In this document: positions 14,922 through 22,248 of the stretch, piece by piece
Position numbering within the stretch: position 1 is the first letter of the stretch
Layout: each line of letters starts with the position of its first letter
Assembly: GCA_027023475.1 (NCBI GenBank)
Contig: JALVVJ010000121.1
Location: 1 to 33,708 of the forward strand
Source: Flavobacteriales bacterium
Lineage (GTDB): Bacteria; Bacteroidota; Bacteroidia; Flavobacteriales; Flavobacteriaceae
Length of the DNA: 33,708 bases
Direction: 5' to 3'
Translations under genes and position numbers: made by a program
The notes under the pieces: model-generated
The model's input: only the letters and a program-made list of their open reading frames with translations
What the model was told of the DNA's origin: nothing
The model's database searches: none

Positions 14922-15869
14922 TTATCCTTTGATCTCATTCAAATAGGCCTCGGCTTCAATGGCGGCCATACTTCCTGTTCCTGCCGCCGTTACGGCTTGT
15001 TGGTAATGCGGGTCGGCCACATCACCGGCGGCAAACACACCCGGCAAATTGGTTTGCGTGGATTTACATTTGGTAATAATATATCCTCGTTCGTCCAAAT
15101 CGATTTGACCTTTGAAAATATCGGTATTGGGCTTATGACCGATGGCAATAAACAATCCTTCCAGCGGAATAACTTTTTCCTCGCCTGTTTTGTTGTTCAC
15201 CACACGAATGCCTTCCACCACCTTGTCGCCCAGAACTTCCTTGACCTCGGTGTTCCACAACACCTCGATATTATCTTTTTTGAACACCCGGTCTTGCATA
15301 ATTTTGGAAGCGCGCATTTGGTCGCGACGGATGAGCATTTTAACATCTTTGGCAATATTGGAAAGGTAAAGCGCTTCCTCGGCCGCCACATCACCGCCGC
15401 CTACCACGGCCACCCGTTGATCACGGTAGAAAAAGCCGTCGCAAGTGGCGCAGGCCGAAACACCGCCGCCACGCAAACGTTGTTCGCTTTCCAAACCCAA
15501 ATACATGGCCGAAGCGCCGGTGGCAATAATCACCGCATCGGCTGTTACTTCTTTGCTGTTGTCGATGGTTACTTTGTGTTTGCCTCCTTTTTCTTTGGCA
15601 AATTCCACGGCCGTAGCCATCCCGAAACGCACTTCGGTGCCGAAACGCTCGGCTTGTTTTTGCATACGTTCCATCAGTTCGGGCCCTTGAATCCCTTCGG
15701 GAAAACCCGGATAATTTTCCACATCGGTGGTGGTGGTCAACTGACCGCCCATTTCCATTCCGGTGTAAACCACGGGTTTGTATCCGGCACGGGCCGCATA
15801 AATGGCCGCAGTGTATCCGGCAGGGCCGGAGCCCAATATCAACACTTCAATATGCTCTTTGTCGCTCAT
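14922..15869 (-). CDS. trxB: Thioredoxin reductase (NADPH)
   Basis: A 315-residue low-molecular-weight flavoprotein that reduces thioredoxin with NADPH. Seen: the FAD-binding loop ILGSGPAGYTAAIYAARAG near residue 11, the redox-active pair CATC (about Cys140 and Cys143), the NADPH loop VVGGGDVAAEEALYL near 156, and the C-terminal FAD motif VFAAGDVADPHYQQAVTAAGTG near 277. The start is ATG 15869 (MSDKEHIEVLILG). An in-frame TTG 24 bases earlier falls inside a perfect -7 box, which argues against it. The gene ends just before a strong terminator, so it is probably transcribed alone. Confidence 0.96.
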   Translation of the reverse strand: MSDKEHIEVLILGSGPAGYTAAIYAARAGYKPVVYTGMEMGGQLTTTTDVENYPGFPEGIQGPELMERMQKQAERFGTEVRFGMATAVEFAKEKGGKHKVTIDNSKEVTADAVIIATGASAMYLGLESEQRLRGGGVSACATCDGFFYRDQRVAVVGGGDVAAEEALYLSNIAKDVKMLIRRDQMRASKIMQDRVFKKDNIEVLWNTEVKEVLGDKVVEGIRVVNNKTGEEKVIPLEGLFIAIGHKPNTDIFKGQIDLDERGYIITKCKSTQTNLPGVFAAGDVADPHYQQAVTAAGTGSMAAIEAEAYLNEIKG

Positions 15870-15890
15870 AATTATCTGATTTTTTGGCTG

Positions 15891-15898
15891 CAAATATA
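15891..15898 (-). promoter_or_regulatory. -7 box (TATATTTG) of trxB
   Basis: TATATTTG on the minus strand is an exact TAnnTTTG match 21 bp before the trxB ATG. A -33 TTTG is not seen. Confidence 0.55.
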
Positions 15899-16001
15899 CG
15901 ACATTTTATTCTCCCTGCCGGCAGAACGTTTCCGGCCGGGACACCGGAATCAAACTAAAAAAAACTATATGAAACGTAAGACAAGAAACCGGTAAGAATT
16001 G

Positions 16002-16574
16002 TTATTGCCCGTGAAGTTTGTCCAGGTTCAAATCAAAATGTCCGTCGGTGATATGTTTTGTTCTCCCTGTTACATCACAGTATAACGTCATTTCAAAACG
16101 ACCGCGCAACCTGCGTTTATCGGGCGAAACATAATCGATTTGGATGTAGCCCGAACCGGGCGTGGTGTAATAAGCATTATGCCGTAGATTACCGGTTGAA
16201 TCCGCTTCTTCGACAATCAAAAATGCACTGGAACCGTTGGGATTATCACACAAAGGGTAGTCTTCTTGTTGGAAATCATGGCGGCCCGGGCTAAGATTGG
16301 CGATTAACATATAAAAATGCTCCGAATCCCTTAGCTCCAAGCCACCTGCATTTACACTTCCTTGCGGACAATGAGCATAGGAAACGGCATAAAGCCAGGA
16401 TTCTCCGGCCCATTTCGTTTTAGGAATAACCAAGCGTCCGTCCACATAATAATACCATGTGTTTTCGCCGTGCGGCAAACCGTCGTTATGAGGCGGTTCA
16501 CTGAGTTTTTTCCAGCAGGAAACAAATAGGAATGACAGGAAAAGCAAGTAAACAAAAGGTAAAAATCGCCTCAT
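16002..16574 (-). CDS. Predicted lipoprotein of unknown function
   Basis: A 190-residue protein with a lipoprotein signal: MRRFLPF, a hydrophobic run, and F-V-S-C with the lipidated Cys at residue 20. The mature part has many aromatic and beta-prone segments (TWYYYVDGRLVIPKTKW, AFLIVEEADSTGNL, GYIQIDYVSPDKRRLRGRFEMTLYCDV). This resembles the beta-rich lipoproteins of Bacteroidota whose structure ends in a strand of the form RGRFEMTLY; no named domain is recognised. The start is ATG 16574. The frame continues upstream, but there it crosses repeat copy B. A perfect 9-bp inverted repeat lies just before the start. Confidence 0.75.
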   Translation of the reverse strand: MRRFLPFVYLLFLSFLFVSCWKKLSEPPHNDGLPHGENTWYYYVDGRLVIPKTKWAGESWLYAVSYAHCPQGSVNAGGLELRDSEHFYMLIANLSPGRHDFQQEDYPLCDNPNGSSAFLIVEEADSTGNLRHNAYYTTPGSGYIQIDYVSPDKRRLRGRFEMTLYCDVTGRTKHITDGHFDLNLDKLHGQ

Positions 16575-16582
16575 AATTTTTG

Positions 16583-16609
16583 TTTTTGCTACAAAAAACA
16601 TAGCAAAAA
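16583..16609. promoter_or_regulatory. 9-bp inverted repeat upstream of the lipoprotein gene
   Basis: TTTTTGCTA (16583-16591) and TAGCAAAAA (16601-16609) are perfect reverse complements around 9 bases, 9-35 bp before the ATG at 16574. It could be a regulator site or a leader hairpin. A function is not shown. Confidence 0.5.
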
Positions 16610-16711
16610 TTATACCAAAATCTATTCTTGTGTGAGGACAGATTTGATGCATTATCGTTCCTGTTTTTGTAAAAGAACATAACATGGCGTTTTTGCTTGT
16701 TTGAACTCTTT

Positions 16712-16947
16712 CCGCGCCAGCGGGCGCAGCGGTTACGGGGCGGCTGCGCGCCCGAGCATTTTCCCGCGGGCGGCGGCTGACAGCGGGAAGCCCTACGCAC
16801 CGCGGGGCGCCGAAGGCGCCTAAATGCCGGTGCGGGCGGCCGGCCCGTTTGAGCGGAGCACGCGGTGGGCGCCTCATGAACACGCCGGCGGTGAGCCAAA
16901 GGCGATAACCGACGGCATGTGTGAATGAGAGCGGCCAGGCGCCCGAA
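16712..16947 (+). repeat. Dispersed structured repeat, copy B
   Basis: Boxes: GCGCC (16714), GCGCAGCGG ending at 16732, then arm ACGGG-g-CGGCTGC (16735-16747) facing GCGGCCG-g-CCCGT (16836-16848) with one G/G mismatch and one T/G wobble. These are followed by TTTGAGCGGA (16848-16857) and GGCGCC (16868). Second domain: CTCAT (16873) pairs with ATGAG (16925), and inside it ACAC pairs with GTGT. It ends GGCGCCC (16938-16944) plus an A-rich run. The lpxL-like gene starts at 17007. Confidence 0.65.
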
Positions 16948-16993
16948 AACTTATAGAATAATCGTTGTGCTACAATAACCCGTAGAAACTTCG

Positions 16994-17001
16994 TAATTTT
17001 G
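16994..17001 (+). promoter_or_regulatory. -7 box (TAATTTTG) abutting the lpxL-like start
   Basis: TAATTTTG is an exact TAnnTTTG match ending only 5 bp before the GTG start at 17007. If it is used, the transcript would be leaderless or nearly so. Confidence 0.45.
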
Positions 17002-17006
17002 ATACA

Positions 17007-17891
17007 GTGAAACGTATTGGTCAATATTTGTCATATCTTTTTTTGATGCCGCCCTTGGTATTGATTTCGGCATTGCCGTTCCGCTTGCTTTACGGTTTGT
17101 CGGATGTGTTGTATGTGTTACTTTATCACGTGGCCGGCTACCGGCGCGATGTGGTTCGCGGCAATTTGGCCATTGCTTTTCCCGAAAAATCCGAAGCCGA
17201 ACGGCGGAAGCTGGAACGGACTTTTTACCGGCACCTGGCGGATTTGTTCCTGGAAATGCTCAAAACCTTTACGGTGAGTCAAAAAACCTTGATGCGGCAT
17301 TGGGTGATCGAAAATCCCGAAGTGATGAACCGTTTCTATGACGAAAGCCGTTCGGTGGTGATGATGACCGGCCATGCAGGCAATTGGGAATGGTCGTTGG
17401 CCAGCGGCGGTTACTTCAAGCATCAAGGTATGGCCATTTACAAAAAGCTATCGAATCCTTTTTTTGAACAATGGATGCTCCGGTCGCGGCATAAATTCGG
17501 AATGGATATTATTCCCACCTTTGCCTCACGCCGATATATTGAAAATGCTCAGCGTGAAGGCCGTTTGATGGCCTACGGCTTCGCCGCCGACCAAAATCCG
17601 TTAAAGCACAAGGCCAAACTATGGATTCCGTTTTTCGGCAAAACGGTTCCGGTGCATACCGGTGCCGAGGAAATCGCCCGCCGCTACAATTTGCCTGTGG
17701 TATATGCCGAAATTCGCAAAATAAAACGCGGATATTACCGTACCCGCCTGGAAGTGCTTTGCGAAAATCCGGCCGGATGTGCGGAAAACGAAATCACCCG
17801 CCGCTACTTTGCCCGGCTCGAAGAAAGCATCCGCCGCCAACCGGGCGTTTACTACTGGATTCACAGACGTTTTAAGCATGCGCGGGACTAA
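17007..17891 (+). CDS. LpxL/HtrB-family lipid A acyltransferase
   Basis: A 294-residue membrane-anchored acyltransferase of the LpxL/LpxM family, which adds a secondary acyl chain to lipid A at the inner membrane. Seen: an N-terminal hydrophobic segment (YLFLMPPLVLISALPFRLLYG, about residues 9-30), GYRRDVVRGNLAIAFPEKS near 43, and the HX4E catalytic motif in TGHAGNWEW (His123, Glu128). Further regions are ADQNPLKHKAKLWIPFFGK near 195 and the end PGVYYWIHRRFK. The start GTG 17007 is preferred over ATG 17046 because the family alignment begins at MKRIGQYLSYLF. It is a single gene, overlapping glnN tail to tail by 4 bp. Confidence 0.92.
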   Translation: MKRIGQYLSYLFLMPPLVLISALPFRLLYGLSDVLYVLLYHVAGYRRDVVRGNLAIAFPEKSEAERRKLERTFYRHLADLFLEMLKTFTVSQKTLMRHWVIENPEVMNRFYDESRSVVMMTGHAGNWEWSLASGGYFKHQGMAIYKKLSNPFFEQWMLRSRHKFGMDIIPTFASRRYIENAQREGRLMAYGFAADQNPLKHKAKLWIPFFGKTVPVHTGAEEIARRYNLPVVYAEIRKIKRGYYRTRLEVLCENPAGCAENEITRRYFARLEESIRRQPGVYYWIHRRFKHARD

Positions 17892-20056
17892 CGCGTAAAC
17901 AGCATTTCGCGGTATTTGACCAAGGGCCACATTTCGTCGTCCACTTGCATTTCGAGCGCATCAGCGTGCGTACGCAGGTCGTCCATAGCAGGTTTGATTT
18001 TATCGACAATCAAGCGGGCTTTGGCTTCGTCGTCGCCGGTGGCGTTCAATTTTTCCAATAGCTTTTTGAGCGTGTCCAAACCCTTTTGCAAGGCCGTGAT
18101 ATTGGCAGTTAAATCCTTGAACCAACGGCGGTTGCTTTCGGCCGATTGCATGGAAACGGCTTCGGTGTTGGCAATGTTGGCCGCCAAGCGTGATTGGTAT
18201 TCCAAAACCGTGGGCAGGATATGATTGGAAACCAAATCGTGCAATACGCGCGCTTCTATTTCGAGCTTATTGTTGTATTGCTCCAAAAGCACATGGTAGC
18301 GCGAACGGATTTCGGCTTCGGTAAACACACCAAGCGAAACAAACAAGTCGATATATTCGGGTTTGAGGGTGGCTTTGAGCGCGTCGGGAGTGGTAAGGTG
18401 ATTGCTCAGGCCGCGTTTACGGGCTTCGGCTTTCCATTCGTCGCTATAACCGTTGCCTTCGAACAAAATCCGCTCCGATTGCAAAATGTAACTTTTCAGA
18501 ACGTTGAGGATGGCTTCATCTTTGGCTAAACCTTGGGCACGGCGTTGTTCATAATCAATCATAAATTGTTTGAGTTGGCGGGCTACAATGGTATTGAGCA
18601 CGGTCATAGGGGCGGCACAATTGGCCGAGGAGCCCACGGCGCGTATTTCGAATTTATTACCCGTAAAAGCAAAAGGTGAAGTGCGGTTGCGGTCGGTATT
18701 GTCGAGCAGGATTTCGGGTATTTTACCCACCACATTGAGTTTTACCTCGGTTTTGGTTTGCGGGGTAAGTTTACCGTCTTTCAGTTTTTTGATTTGATTA
18801 AAAACCCGTGTCATATGGTGGCCGATAAACACCGAAATGATGGCCGGTGGGGCCTCATTGGCGCCCAATCGGTGGTCATTGCCGGCCGAAGCAATGGAAG
18901 CACGCAGGAGTTCTTCGTTGTCATTGACGGCTTTGATCACATTGACAAAAAAGGTCAGAAATCGCAGGTTTCGTTTGGGGGTGTCGCCCGGCCCCAGCAG
19001 GTTGATTCCCGTATCGGTCATGAGCGACCAGTTGTTGTGCTTACCCGAGCCGTTGATGTAGGCAAAGGGTTTTTCGTGAAGCAGCACTTCAAAATCGTGT
19101 CTGGGCGCCAATTTGGTCATCAAATCCATCATCAGAGCATTGTGATCCACGGCCAGGTTGGCCTCTTCGAACACGGGGGCCACTTCGTATTGGTTGGGTG
19201 CCACTTCGTTGTGCCGCGTTTTGACCGGAATTCCCAGTTTGAGCGCTTCGATTTCCAGCTCACGCATAAAGGCCATTACCCGCGCGGGAATAGAGCCGAA
19301 ATAATGGTCGTCCAGTTGTTGGGATTTGGCCGGGGCATGCCCCAGAAGCGTTCGTCCGGTGAGCATCAAATCGGGGCGGCCGCGATAGAGGGCGCGGTCT
19401 ACCAAAAAATATTCCTGTTCCCAACCCAAGGTGGGATAGACTTTTTCCACATTGCGGTTAAAAAGTTGTGCTACGGGCACGGCGGCTTCGTTGAGCACGT
19501 GTTTGGAGCGAAGCAAAGGTGTTTTATAGTCGAGCGCTTCGCCGGTATAGGAAATAAACACGGTGGGAATACAGAGCGTTGTGCCGTAGATAAAGGCCGG
19601 CGAACCCGGGTCCCAGGCAGTGTAGCCGCGGGCTTCGAACGTGTTGCGCAGCCCGCCCGAAGGGAAACTGGACGCATCGGGTTCCTGCTGGGCCAATTGG
19701 TCACCCGAAAAGGTTTCGAGGGCCGAGCCGTCGGGCAGTTTTTCGAGGAAACTGTCGTGTTTTTCGGCGGTGGCTCCGGTGAGCGGTTGAAACCAATGGG
19801 TGTAGTGCGTAGCGCCGTTTTCCATGGCCCATTGCTTCATGGCTTGGGCGATTTTGTCGGCCAATTGGCGTGAAATGCCTTCGTCGGAATCCTTGGCCCG
19901 GAGGTAGGCCCGGAAGGTGGCTTTGTCCACGTATTGACGTAGTTTTTCGTCGTTAAAAACGTTTATTTCGAAAATGTCGGAGCGTTTGGGCACCGGCGGC
20001 ACTTCCACCGGACGGCGACCGAGGGTTTCTTTCAGGACGATAAAACGGATGTTCAT
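17888..20056 (-). CDS. glnN: Glutamine synthetase type III
   Basis: A 722-residue GSIII, the large form typical of Bacteroidota and cyanobacteria, which makes glutamine from glutamate, ammonia and ATP. Seen: GATHYTHWFQPLTG near residue 80, a catalytic core with the Glu/His-rich EVAPNQYEVAPVFEEANLAV near 265, FAYINGSGKHNNWSL near 330, and IRAVGSSANCAAPMTVLNT near 470. A long helical C-terminal part follows, as in GSIII. The start is ATG 20056, 27 bp after an exact -7 box. A run of nine G lies further upstream. It is likely regulated by nitrogen status, though no operator is recognised. Transcribed alone. Confidence 0.97.
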   Translation of the reverse strand: MNIRFIVLKETLGRRPVEVPPVPKRSDIFEINVFNDEKLRQYVDKATFRAYLRAKDSDEGISRQLADKIAQAMKQWAMENGATHYTHWFQPLTGATAEKHDSFLEKLPDGSALETFSGDQLAQQEPDASSFPSGGLRNTFEARGYTAWDPGSPAFIYGTTLCIPTVFISYTGEALDYKTPLLRSKHVLNEAAVPVAQLFNRNVEKVYPTLGWEQEYFLVDRALYRGRPDLMLTGRTLLGHAPAKSQQLDDHYFGSIPARVMAFMRELEIEALKLGIPVKTRHNEVAPNQYEVAPVFEEANLAVDHNALMMDLMTKLAPRHDFEVLLHEKPFAYINGSGKHNNWSLMTDTGINLLGPGDTPKRNLRFLTFFVNVIKAVNDNEELLRASIASAGNDHRLGANEAPPAIISVFIGHHMTRVFNQIKKLKDGKLTPQTKTEVKLNVVGKIPEILLDNTDRNRTSPFAFTGNKFEIRAVGSSANCAAPMTVLNTIVARQLKQFMIDYEQRRAQGLAKDEAILNVLKSYILQSERILFEGNGYSDEWKAEARKRGLSNHLTTPDALKATLKPEYIDLFVSLGVFTEAEIRSRYHVLLEQYNNKLEIEARVLHDLVSNHILPTVLEYQSRLAANIANTEAVSMQSAESNRRWFKDLTANITALQKGLDTLKKLLEKLNATGDDEAKARLIVDKIKPAMDDLRTHADALEMQVDDEMWPLVKYREMLFTR

Positions 20057-20082
20057 AAAAACGAATTTACAATGATTTTGCG

Positions 20083-20090
20083 CAAAAATA
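20083..20090 (-). promoter_or_regulatory. -7 box (TATTTTTG) of glnN
   Basis: TATTTTTG on the minus strand is an exact TAnnTTTG match 26 bp before the glnN ATG. At the -33 distance there is only TTTA-like sequence. Confidence 0.55.
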
Positions 20091-20121
20091 ATCTTTTTTC
20101 CGGAAAATGATAAAAATATTC

Positions 20122-20130
20122 GGGGGGGGG
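20122..20130. repeat. Run of nine G upstream of glnN
   Basis: An uninterrupted G9 tract in AT-rich DNA. On the glnN strand it is a C9 tract about 30 bp upstream of the -7 box, just beyond the -33 region. Runs of this length can slip in replication. Confidence 0.9.
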
Positions 20131-20373
20131 TGAAAAAAATAAAGTGTATTTTTTTTGGTTAGTATATTCGAAAAATGCATAGCTGATTAAATTTGTATAC
20201 AACCAGGATTGACCTTTTTATTATCGATAATGGTCTTGAAATAAATTCCGGAGAAAAAATTAAGAAATGAATATACCCGATAATACAAATAGAAACAATT
20301 GATTTATTGAGAACAAATAACAATTATTTTATTCCTTAGAAAACGAATCTTGACTTATTTGAAACAATTTTTA
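20131..20373. other. AT-rich intergenic stretch
   Basis: No gene or strong structure is seen between the G9 tract and the box at 20374. It marks the start of the AT-rich accessory patch. Confidence 0.5.
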
Positions 20374-20381
20374 TATATTTG
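20374..20381 (+). promoter_or_regulatory. -7 box (TATATTTG) before the broken gene
   Basis: TATATTTG is an exact TAnnTTTG match 26 bp before the presumed start of the pseudogene at about 20407. A TTTG lies only 12 bp upstream, too close for the usual spacing. Confidence 0.45.
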
Positions 20382-20406
20382 TTATACAAACTACGAATTA
20401 GTTACA

Positions 20407-20726
20407 TTGGGCGAAAAGGAATTCATCAAATACCTGGATAAGTTCAACAGAGAGAGACTTAGAATGCGAATAGTTGTGTAAAAAGGAAAGATTACAGATA
20501 TTGTTGTTCAATATGAAACTTATTATGACGGAAAATGGCGGGCTGTTGTAAGATATGATTGCGCCCACGGTTTTTTCACAGAGATGTTTTATATCCGAAT
20601 GGAGACAAGGAAAAGCAAGTAATCGAATTTGATAATTTGGAAACCGCTTTGGCATATGCGGAACAAGACTTAAAAGATCGATGGGAATTTTACAAAAAAA
20701 GATATATTAAAAGATTAAGAAAATGA
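20407..20726 (+). pseudogene. Broken small gene translationally coupled to the DUF5647-like gene
   Basis: From the TTG at 20407 the frame reads LGEKEFIKYLDKFNRERLRM and then a TAA at 20479. The same frame resumes KGKITDIVVQYETYYDGKWRAVVRYDCAHGFF. At the T-run 20571-20576 (six T) the sensible reading moves to the next frame: FHRDVLYPNGDKEKQVIEF, then ALAYAEQDLKDRWEFYKKRYIKRLRK, and TGA at 20724. One extra T would restore the join HGFFHRDVLYP, and a G in place of the first T of the TAA would restore a Glu codon. No ATG is found at the front. The stop overlaps the next start as ATGA. From memory it resembles small uncharacterised proteins with a RYDTAHGF motif encoded before DUF5647 genes. Confidence 0.75.
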
Positions 20727-20932
20727 CCAACAAAGAGACTGTAAACAGAAATATCGGTTTGTCGTTCGATTTTATAAGGCAGATTGTCAAGAATCCGGAG
20801 ATGCTAAAAGAGTTTAAAGAAAAGAAAGTTGTAATAGCATTTCTCCAAAAAGATTATCCCGAAAAAGAACATTCCGGCAAAATTATTGCCGATAAATACA
20901 TCAAAGTAAAACGTAAATTTGAAATTTTATAA
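20723..20932 (+). CDS. Small DUF5647-like protein
   Basis: A 69-residue protein: MTNKETVNRNIGLSFDFIRQ, then NPEMLKEFKEKKVVIAFLQKD, ending basic. The pattern (a short N-terminal helix, predicted NPE turn, VVIAFL strand, acidic loop) fits my recollection of DUF5647, a family of small proteins of unknown function often encoded beside another small protein. It starts at ATG 20723 inside the stop of the broken upstream gene, so the pair was once translationally coupled. A toxin-antitoxin-like role is possible but unproven. With its partner broken, it may be a remnant. AT-rich like its surroundings. Confidence 0.6.
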   Translation: MTNKETVNRNIGLSFDFIRQIVKNPEMLKEFKEKKVVIAFLQKDYPEKEHSGKIIADKYIKVKRKFEIL

Positions 20933-21195
20933 GAGCGAGGCATTTCGATTTGTGCATAAATTCGAATTCCCGTTTGCGAAGAATAAAATATAAAACACCA
21001 TATTTATGTGTCGATTCTACCTTGTCATTAAGCGTCCTGCTACTTCCCACACCCTGAACAGGGACGATCGTGCATAATTAAGAATTGGAAGTATTAAAGT
21101 AAAGTTTTACACTTTTTTTAAACCTTTGATTTAGCTATTTTCTTTTTGGAAAAACTACCGATAACCATTAGAAATTAAAACGAATATCTTATTGA
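20933..21195. other. AT-rich gap before the nuclease-like gene
   Basis: No convincing gene or structured element. A 23-codon frame from ATG 21006 (MCRFYLVIKRP) is too short to support. Confidence 0.4.
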
Positions 21196-22143
21196 ATGAG
21201 AATCATTGAATGGAATTGCCAAGGTGCGTTTAGAAAGAAGTATAGTCGGATACTTTCATTTAATCCCGACATTTTGGTTATTTCCGAATGCGAATCGGAA
21301 AACAAACTTAAATTCGGAGTTCTCACTCCTACGCCAAATGATTTTTTGTGGTATGGTGTCAATGAAAATAAAGGCATCGGTATTTTCTCATATTCCGACT
21401 ATAAATTCGAATTATTGAAAATATTTAATCCGCGCTTCAAATATATTATTCCCATAAAAGTTACCGGTAAAGAAACTTCATTCCTTCTTTTTGCCATATG
21501 GACACAAGAAAACAAACAACGGCCGAATGAGAGATATATCGGACAAATTTGGCTTGCGCTGTCATATTATTCAAACCTACTATCACTTCCGGTTATTTTA
21601 ACCGGTGATTTCAATTCAAATACCGTTTGGGACAGAAAAAACCGTGTAGGAAATCACTCCGATGTAGTCAATGTTTTGAATAATAACAAGATATATAGTT
21701 TGTATCACAGGCAAGAACATATTCAACAGGGATTCGAAATTTATCCAACTTTTTATTTGCACAGGAAAAGAAATAAACCCTATCATATTGATTATTTTTT
21801 TGCATCGGAAGTCTTGGTTAATAATGGTTTTCAAATTACTATTGGGCAAGCCGACAATTGGTTAGACGTTAGTGATCACGTTCCTTTAATTTTGGATTTT
21901 AAGCCGGATGTTTTTGCGGATTTTGAAAATTCTATAAGTGAATTTATAAAATTGAAATTGGATAAACTCTCCATTTTTACTAAATCAAAATTTTCTACTT
22001 TAATAAATAATATTATCCGGGAAGCAAATTGTCTTGAAAAGTATCCTGCTACAATAAAATATCATCCACAACGGGAAAAATTGATTCAAAAATTGGAAAA
22101 GCTCATCGAAATAGATAAATTGCTTATTGAAATAAATCAATGA
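21196..22143 (+). CDS. Endonuclease/exonuclease/phosphatase (EEP) fold protein
   Basis: A 315-residue protein of the EEP superfamily (DNase I / AP endonuclease / inositol phosphatase fold). Catalytic landmarks in order: Asn in IIEWNCQGAF (about residue 7), Glu in VISECES (about 31), TGDFNSN near 140 with the Asp/Asn pair, HIDYFFAS near 198, and SDHVPLILDF near 228 with the terminal Asp-His pair. All main active-site residues are present. The last 85 residues are AT-rich, helical and charged with no recognised domain. The start is ATG 21196. Codon use is strongly AT-rich compared with flanking core genes, suggesting horizontal acquisition. The substrate is unknown; nothing identifies it as part of a named defence system. 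Confidence 0.8.
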   Translation: MRIIEWNCQGAFRKKYSRILSFNPDILVISECESENKLKFGVLTPTPNDFLWYGVNENKGIGIFSYSDYKFELLKIFNPRFKYIIPIKVTGKETSFLLFAIWTQENKQRPNERYIGQIWLALSYYSNLLSLPVILTGDFNSNTVWDRKNRVGNHSDVVNVLNNNKIYSLYHRQEHIQQGFEIYPTFYLHRKRNKPYHIDYFFASEVLVNNGFQITIGQADNWLDVSDHVPLILDFKPDVFADFENSISEFIKLKLDKLSIFTKSKFSTLINNIIREANCLEKYPATIKYHPQREKLIQKLEKLIEIDKLLIEINQ

Positions 22144-22248
22144 ATAGCAGGTTTATTAGCCGCCCGGCATTTCTATCAATAATGCATTAAAACTAACTCA
22201 CAGAGAACTTTTATTCTTTCAGCTGTTTTCCGGAACAAGGACAAACTT

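Larger units (their letters stand above)
16575..17006. other. Intergenic stretch with repeat copy B
   Basis: This divergent region of 432 bp holds the inverted repeat at 16583-16609, AT-rich sequence to about 16700, repeat copy B, and a -7 box at 16994. No gene is credible here. Confidence 0.7.

Noticed and set aside
20398-20655. An 85-codon minus-strand open frame
   Set aside because: It is antisense to the decayed small gene, whose plus-strand reading shows clear protein character and coupling to the next gene.
21006-21077. A 23-codon frame starting MCRFYLVIKRP
   Set aside because: Too short, and without a supporting promoter, family match or conservation evidence.
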